A DNA stretch of 14,343 bases from Dinochytrium kinnereticum (lineage: Eukaryota > Chytridiomycota > Chytridiomycetes > Chytridiales > Chytridiaceae), in assembly GCA_027604005.1 (NCBI GenBank), contig JADGJT010000502.1:1-14343 (forward strand). Direction: 5' to 3'. The notes below the pieces were generated by a model. That model had not been told where the DNA came from. It made no database searches and worked only from the letters and a program-made list of their open reading frames with translations. Position numbers and translations under genes: made by a program. This document shows positions 9,258 through 14,343 of the stretch, piece after piece (position 1 is the first letter of the stretch; every line of letters begins with the position of its first letter).

Positions 9258-9561
9258 GACATGAACTTTGAAAACTTTTTCTATTATTCCCAAAACGCCA
9301 CCTAGCAAAGCAAGTATAAAAAAAAGTGCGCATACGCAAAAACAGATAAAAAATGCTTCCAGTCATCAGGGGTGACCAAGTGGCAGTTCACATCACACGT
9401 CTTTATTTTTACGTGCAAAAGGAAAAAGGAAAGGGAAAAGGGGGCAGCGACGATCAAAACGGGCAAAACAAAAAAAAAAACAAGACAACTCTGAGCGCGT
9501 TAACACGAGACGGACGCGCGGGCACATCAAGTGCTGGGTGGGAACCAACAATTAAGAGCAG
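9258..9561. other. Intergenic, A-rich, no gene seen
   Basis: Part of the 2-kb gap between B and C. It is A-rich, with a TATAAAA-like sequence near 9314-9321 and a run of ten or more A bases near 9470-9480. A short open frame at 9353-9568 is Lys/Gly-rich low complexity and is not supported as a gene. Confidence 0.45.
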
Positions 9562-9691
9562 CCAATGACAGGCGCGCTGACCACCAATCAACGCAAATGG
9601 ATTTGCCAGGGACCATGAGGCGCGCACAGGGTTCCACTCATCGAGCGACCAATCACAGACAAGCGTTGGGCCTGCGCTTGGTTCCAATTGG
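9562..9691 (+). promoter_or_regulatory. Cluster of CCAAT boxes upstream of paralogue C
   Basis: Four CCAAT pentamers lie within 130 bases: 9562-9566, 9584-9588, 9649-9653 and 9684-9688. Two have the extended form CCAATCA, and the last forms a palindrome CCAATTGG with ATTGG on the same strand. Further copies occur at 9867-9871 and, inverted, at 10044-10048. CCAAT is the known binding core of the fungal HAP / animal NF-Y complex. The cluster lies about 490-610 bases upstream of the C start codon. It could control C or an unannotated promoter nearer by. Confidence 0.45.
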
Positions 9692-10174
9692 TGTTCCTGC
9701 GCTTCAGACAGCGCATCCATTGAGCAAGATCCGGCGGTAGTGGCCTAGCATCTGGACCCTCACCGCTGGAACTGCCTGTGGTTGGTGCGTTCTGCGCCCC
9801 GATGCGCGACGCGTTTCAGTGGGAACGGAACGATGTACCCGTAAACAGAGGAGAAAACAACAAGTGCCAATGGCAATGATGTCTTTGGGTTGCTCGCGAG
9901 CGAAAACAAGAAAAAAAGAGTTAAAAAGACAGCAGATGTCTCTGTGCACCTTCCCTCCTTCACGCTGCGCTGCCTTCACGCTCCCGCAAACTTTTTTTTT
10001 CTCCTTCCTGCTGCAATATTTTACATATAGACCTCACACCTCCATTGGCCATCTCCGTCGTTGTCTGCGAGCGGTGTTTGGCTTCCTCCGTCCTCCAGCA
10101 CTCCCATCAACCTTGACGCACCCACCTCCCCCTTCTCCCCACCGTCAGTCACCTTTGCACCTTCTCGCATCGCA
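9692..10174 (+). promoter_or_regulatory. 5' flank and leader of paralogue C
   Basis: An AT-rich TACATATAG element near 10022-10030 could be a TATA-like site. It is followed by a pyrimidine-rich leader up to the ATG at 10175. Open frames on both strands here (9704-9979, 9819-10283, 10021-10281) are low-complexity or overlap C in other frames, and I reject them as genes. Confidence 0.4.
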
Positions 10175-11688
10175 ATGTCGAACGCAACCGTCGCCGCCGC
10201 TGTGTCAAAGGCCGTCTTGCCGACCACAACCTTTGACAGGACCAACTTTGGGATCTTGGCCGCTGGCTTCTCACTCGCCATGATCTTGAAGGTGAGAGAG
10301 GCCCCCTGCGCATTTGTTGCTCAGAACTTTTGGCTTCTCCGATGCTTTTCGTTGCTGACCTTCTGCTGTCCATCTCCAAATCTTTTACAGTATGGTGCGG
10401 CGCTCACCACCAGGAGACTAAGAGGGACTGACTCCCTCGCCGGGTTTGTTATCGGATGCTGGGGGGTCTACATCTTTGTGCAGCTCGTGAGTAGCGCTGC
10501 TCGTCTCATATAGTGTGATCTTCTTTCTGACCGTCTTACGATCGCTCTCCAGGTCGACATGTGGGTCAAGAGGGTCTCTGGCCCCATTGAGAACTTTCAG
10601 TGGGCCATTGCCAGCGTCACCATCCTGTAAGTCACCCCTTTTCTAGTTCCACGCTTCTTCTCCCCTTCTTCTCCCCGCCCCCCAAAACCAACAATCCCTT
10701 CCGACCGTCTAACCATCTTTCCAAACATAAATCAGCTACTCCATCACCCTTGTTGCAGTCCTCCATCTCAGTTTTCTCCGTAGCGCTGCTCTCTCGGGCC
10801 TTGGTCAAGTCTCAAAGAATCGATTTGCAACGCTTGGTTTGATCATCGTCGGCCTTGTCCTGGTTATCAGACTCGTCCGCACAGGATTCATCTTCTACCA
10901 GACCTCCCTTTCCACCCCAAATGCTTCCCTTTCCAGCACTTCTACAATGTTTCAGGTGGGCATCCTCTTCCTTTTTTCTTTGTTTGTTAAGGGCATGTCG
11001 AGATGACCGACTGATGATGGCTGCTAACAACTTGCTTTTGTATCCGAATTTCTTTTATTTTCTGCATTGGTTCATGACAGATTATCACCCTTCTCCCCAC
11101 TCTTTTCATCCGTCTCCTCCTTGACATTTGGTCGCTTTACAACCTCTACCGATCAAGGGTAAAGTACGTTGAGCAGGCCGGAAGGGAAGCCTTTAACATC
11201 ATCACCAGCTCTCTGTAAGTACCTTTTTTCCCTCGAAAACCCCGCCTTTCTCCTCCTCCAAACCCTCCACCACAAACCCAACACAAAACTCTTATCATCC
11301 TTGATCTAACAACTACAACAACAGCGTCATCGAATTCCTCTTCTCCTGCCTCGCCACAATGGTAGCCTGTCAAGAAGCCCTCAACTCCTCCGGTGACCGT
11401 TTCGCATTCATGGACTGGCTCCTCTTCTCCTGGTGTCTTGCCTCCTGGGTCGAGCAGCGTCCTCTCTACATGCTCATCTTTGGCTCAAAGCTCACCACCC
11501 ACTCTCAGTCAGAGGAGACCAACACCACCAATGGTACCGCGTCCAGCTACAAGATGAAGGATATGGAGGGAGGCAGCGGTGGGTTCAGTGGAAGCAGCAA
11601 TGCTGTGGAGCCAAACAGGAGTCAGCCGGGTGGAAGCAATTGGTATAGCTTGCAGGGTGGGAAAACTGGGAGGTCTGAAGCTTGGTGA
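10175..11688 (+). CDS. Seven-TM-like multipass membrane protein, paralogue C (6 exons)
   Basis: Third array member and the closest match to A. Exons: 10175-10291, 10391-10486, 10553-10626, 10736-10955, 11081-11214 and 11325-11688. They total 1005 bases, 334 residues. Exons 2 to 5 have the same lengths as in A (96, 74, 220 and 134), and all intron phases agree. Donors are strong (GTGAGA, GTGAGT, GTAAGT, GTGGGC, GTAAGT). Seven hydrophobic segments and the basic inner loops (TTRRLRGTDS, RSRVKYVEQAGREA) match A. Sequons are at the N-terminus (MSNAT) and in loop 4/5 (NAS), supporting an outside N-terminus. The block FMDWLLFSWCLASWVEQRPL is identical to A. The C-terminal tail is longer than in A and is rich in Gly, Ser, Thr and Asn (MKDMEGGSGGFSGSSNA). 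It ends GRSEAW. The ligand, partner and pathway are unknown; receptor-like function is inferred from topology alone. Confidence 0.87.
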
Positions 11689-12219
11689 TTGGGGGGAAAC
11701 GAGCTTTTTGTTTTGCTTTTTCCTCTTTTTCTTTTCGGTCGTGAAATGTTTCAGTTGTTGAGCCTTTCTCGGTTTCTATTTTTATTCGTCGCTCTCTTTT
11801 TCTTTCTTTTTCATTTCTGTATATTTTTTTTATTTTTGATCCCGCGAGCGTAATTAGATATTTTTGTTTTTTTGTTTTGTTGTTTTGTTGTTGGAGTGTC
11901 GTTCCAGTCCCAAAATAAGAAAATAAATATGATAGGTGATCTTTATTATTATTACTACCTTCTCACCACAAACATTCTTTCTTGCACCAATGTCTCACTT
12001 CAAACGTCAAACCCCCTTCACAAGGCGCACACCATCAATCGATACAACAACCACCAAAAAAAAGCAAAACATTTGACTGACAAAATCAAAAGTGGCAGAT
12101 TGAGACATCGTGTTTCATTCTTTATAAAATAACAACAAGAACCTTCACTCCCAGCGCCAAAAGAACCACCCACCCCCCCCCACCTCCCCCAAAAAAAAAA
12201 AAAGGAAGAATGTCTATAA
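11689..12219. other. Convergent 3' flanks of paralogue C and Trm1
   Basis: Contains the 3' untranslated regions of two genes that face each other. It is dominated by T-rich DNA on the left (11700-11900) and C- and A-runs on the right (12172-12203). A short plus-strand frame at 11872-12132 is AT-rich and not credible as a gene. Confidence 0.55.
11922..11927 (+). terminator. Probable poly(A) signal of paralogue C
   Basis: An AATAAA follows a T-rich stretch about 235 bases after the C stop codon, with another AATAA-like sequence just before it. This is pattern evidence only. Confidence 0.45.
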
Positions 12220-14282
12220 TCACGTCGACCGCGGCCTCTTTTTAGACTGAACCTCCTCCTCCTCCTCCTCCTCTTCCACCTCCTTCTTCTTCCCATCATT
12301 TGAATCCTTTTTCCCATCCTTTTCCCGACCTCCATTCTTCGCCGACGCCCTTGCCTTTGGCCCCCAATTCTTGTGAGGGTTCTCTTGATACCTCACCAAC
12401 CTCTCCTTCTTTGAGTAAGCCTCCACCTCAGGGTGAATCGTGAAATCAACCGTATGCCTAAACCAAAGAGAAACCCCCCAACATCCAACCCCGCCCCCCA
12501 AAACAAAAACAAAACAAATTAAAATTAAAAAAAAAAAAAAAAGGCGTTGGAAACCAAAGTGAACAAAGAAGTAAACAAAAAAATATCAAAGAAGAACAAG
12601 GACTCACGTTGACGTCTGCATCAAGATACTCCGCGACGGAGACGGTTCATTACGAACCTTTTCAGACACGGGGGTGGTCGCGACCCAAGCCCGAAGAATA
12701 TCCCATATAAGTGTGGTCGGCGCATCCGTCTTGATCGAGTTGGTGAGGCAGTGGGAGAGTGAGACCCGGAATCCAGCGTTAAGGATAGCCGAGCTTGATA
12801 ATTCAAAAAAAAAGAAAAAAAGATGTGAGTCGGTGATAAAAAAAAAAAAAAAAACAATAAAAAAAAAAAGCAGTAACCAGAGGAAAGAGGTAAATGCTAA
12901 CCAAAACATCTTGAATGACGGGATGTTGCAGTGCAGAACGTTGCAGAGGGCGGGGAGTGAAAAGTACAGGAGTTTGTCTGGGAGCTCCTGTGAACAATTT
13001 TTTTTTTTCAGAATGATAATAATAACAAAAAAAAATAAAGAAAGAAAGAGGTCCAGCGAATTTCACCATCATAATGGTTGGTTGCGTTGCCTACCTCCGA
13101 GATGACAGTGAGCATCCCCACCATCCGCTTCTTTGTCCCAAAATCTCCCTCAGACGCCTTCACCCTCGCAACAAGCTTGTTGACAAACTCGGTGTTGTGG
13201 ATAGGCCCTGAATAAATGGGTCCTCCAACCTGAAAAAAAAAAAGAGAAAAAAAAAAAAAGGGGTTGATGAATCCCCGGTCACGGCCCAACATTTTTCTTA
13301 CATGAAGCTTCTGCTCACAGAAGGAACAAACATTGGAGGTGTTGAGGATGGGATACTTAAACTTTCGATTTCCTCCCTCCTTCTCCTGATAACCACCCAT
13401 GGTCTGCGTCGAGAACGACTTGCACCCAACGCAAGAGTAAACAAGACTCGACAGCCTAAGCGACGTTGTCGAAAGAAGAAAGAGAAAAAAAAAATGATTA
13501 GAAAGGATGAACGACATTAGAGTGATCCAAAGAAAGAAAAAGAAATAAACGAAAGATAAAAAAAGAAGAAAAAAAGAGGGAGAAAAAAAGGAGAAGGGAA
13601 AAAAAAAATCAAAAGAAACACTCACGAAGCAGCATGCTTTGACATTGACGCCGAAATCTTAACCTCCACAAACACACGAACATAAAAATCAATGCTGCAG
13701 CTCAAAAGCGGCACAATGCTCCGCTTGTACTTTGCCGCCGTTGACTGAATGGTGTGAAGAAGAATACGAAGTGACTAAAAACGGGAGGAGGAGGAGGATG
13801 AGAATCGGTCGGGAGAAAAAAAGCATCACACAAACCATCTCATGACAGAACGAGGCGTTCGCGATCGGCATGGTGCCATACTTTGCCCAGCAAGCTTCAG
13901 CCTGGCTTCCAGCCAACGTTGCCATGTCCGTGCAAGTAACGCATAGCAGCCCTTTGTTTTTTTAAAGAAAAAAAGCATCTTTAGTTTGAAAAAAATAGAA
14001 GAAGAAGAAGAAGAAGAAGAAGAAGAAGAAGAAGAAGAAGAGATGATTGAAATGTTATAAAAGGAAGAGGAAGAAGAAGAAGAAGAGATGATTGAAATGT
14101 TATAAAAAAATTAAGAATAGTAATAAGAAGAAGAAGAGATGATTGAAATGTTATAAAAAAAAAGAAGAAGAACAAAAGAACAAGAGATGATTGAAATGTT
14201 AAAAAAAAAAAGGCAGCTTACCCCCATCTTTGACCGTCCTCACTGCAGCGTCAAGAAAGGGTGCAGCACTTCCGTAAGGATC
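12220..14282 (-). CDS. TRM1: tRNA (guanine26-N2)-dimethyltransferase Trm1, C-terminal part (8 exons)
   Basis: Trm1 uses S-adenosylmethionine to dimethylate guanine 26 of tRNAs, in the nucleus and mitochondria of fungi. Exons: 14282-14222, 13951-13836, 13774-13626, 13455-13302, 13229-13095, 12987-12902, 12793-12608 and 12457-12220. They give 374 residues in one frame; the N-terminal part lies beyond the right edge. The visible protein begins at the catalytic [13 protein letters not shown] motif. It continues with [19 protein letters not shown] and LRILLHTIQ, then [12 protein letters not shown] and [11 protein letters not shown] Cys4 pair follows (SCVGC, CSFC; probably zinc-binding), and then the family signature [12 protein letters not shown]. 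Later blocks are [25 protein letters not shown]-like VDFTIHPE and [16 protein letters not shown]. The C-terminus has eight Glu in a row followed by KKRPR, a plausible nuclear localisation signal. The seven introns are 61-270 bases. The exon matches are strong enough to be confident of the identity. Confidence 0.95.
13998..14041 (+). repeat. (GAA)n microsatellite in a Trm1 intron
   Basis: About fourteen GAA units lie in the 270-base intron 14221-13952. On the transcribed minus strand this reads as a TTC tract, so it acts as a long pyrimidine stretch within the intron. Confidence 0.9.
14039..14201 (+). repeat. Four-copy minisatellite in a Trm1 intron
   Basis: The 19-base core AGAGATGATTGAAATGTTA occurs four times, starting at 14039, 14084, 14135 and 14183. 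The first three copies are followed by TAAAA. Starts are 45, 51 and 48 bases apart, the spacers being GAA-rich or A-rich. The core is unchanged in all four copies while the spacers vary, so the units probably arose by recent tandem duplication from the GAA tract next to them. Confidence 0.85.
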
Positions 14283-14343
14283 CTGGCAGACAGTTGTAGT
14301 TCAGCACCAAAATGAAAAGCAAAAAAAAAAAAACAAAAAAAAA
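14283..14343 (-). other. Trm1 intron end at the window edge
   Basis: On the minus strand a T-rich tract leads to an acceptor CTGCCAG just before the exon starting at 14282. The upstream Trm1 exons are outside the window. Confidence 0.7.

Noticed and set aside
10021..10379. Minus-strand open frames overlapping exon 1 of paralogue C
   Set aside because: Arg/Lys/Ala-rich antisense shadows of the C exon and its pyrimidine-rich leader.
12500..13625. Long Phe/Lys-rich open frames around the Trm1 exons
   Set aside because: They run through poly-A/T introns; only the segments bounded by splice sites match Trm1.
1..14343. CRISPR arrays, insertion sequences or bacterial operon signals
   Set aside because: None seen. 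The gene structure is eukaryotic, and the repeats present are micro- and minisatellites.

Overview
The window looks like intron-rich eukaryotic, most likely fungal, genomic DNA. The genes are split by many short introns (about 45-270 bases) with GT...AG borders. The recognisable proteins are eukaryotic: a tRNA dimethyltransferase Trm1, an F-box/WD-repeat protein and multipass membrane proteins. Intergenic and intronic DNA is full of poly-A/T, poly-C and pyrimidine microsatellites. An early-diverging fungus (Mortierella-like) is my guess from style only; I cannot place it further.

Layout. 6-1817 (-): five-exon F-box protein with a short WD-repeat region. 2501-3772 (-): single-exon, disordered, Ser/Pro-rich and acidic, probably nuclear protein of unknown function. 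3773-4526: divergent intergenic region. 4527-11688 (+): a tandem array of three paralogous genes, here called A (4527-5993), B (6969-8175) and C (10175-11688). Each encodes a seven-transmembrane-like protein of a family I do not recognise. Exon lengths and intron phases correspond almost base for base across the three. A small, uncertain gene candidate (8667-9257) lies between B and C, followed by a cluster of CCAAT boxes well upstream of C. 12220-14282 (-): the C-terminal eight exons of Trm1, running off the right edge, with a small minisatellite and a GAA tract in its first visible intron.

The main point of interest is the A-B-C array. Charge distribution and N-glycosylation sequons (N-terminus and loop 4/5 in A and C) fit an N-outside, C-inside 7TM topology like that of G-protein-coupled receptors, although no known receptor signature was recognised. 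B is the odd copy: it lost one intron exactly, lacks the N-terminal extension and the sequons, has weak splice sites and has a different tail. The other genes are apparently unrelated neighbours; nothing indicates that they act with the array.

All gene models were spliced by eye from frame continuity, GT/AG borders and, for the array, alignment between paralogues. No database search was possible.
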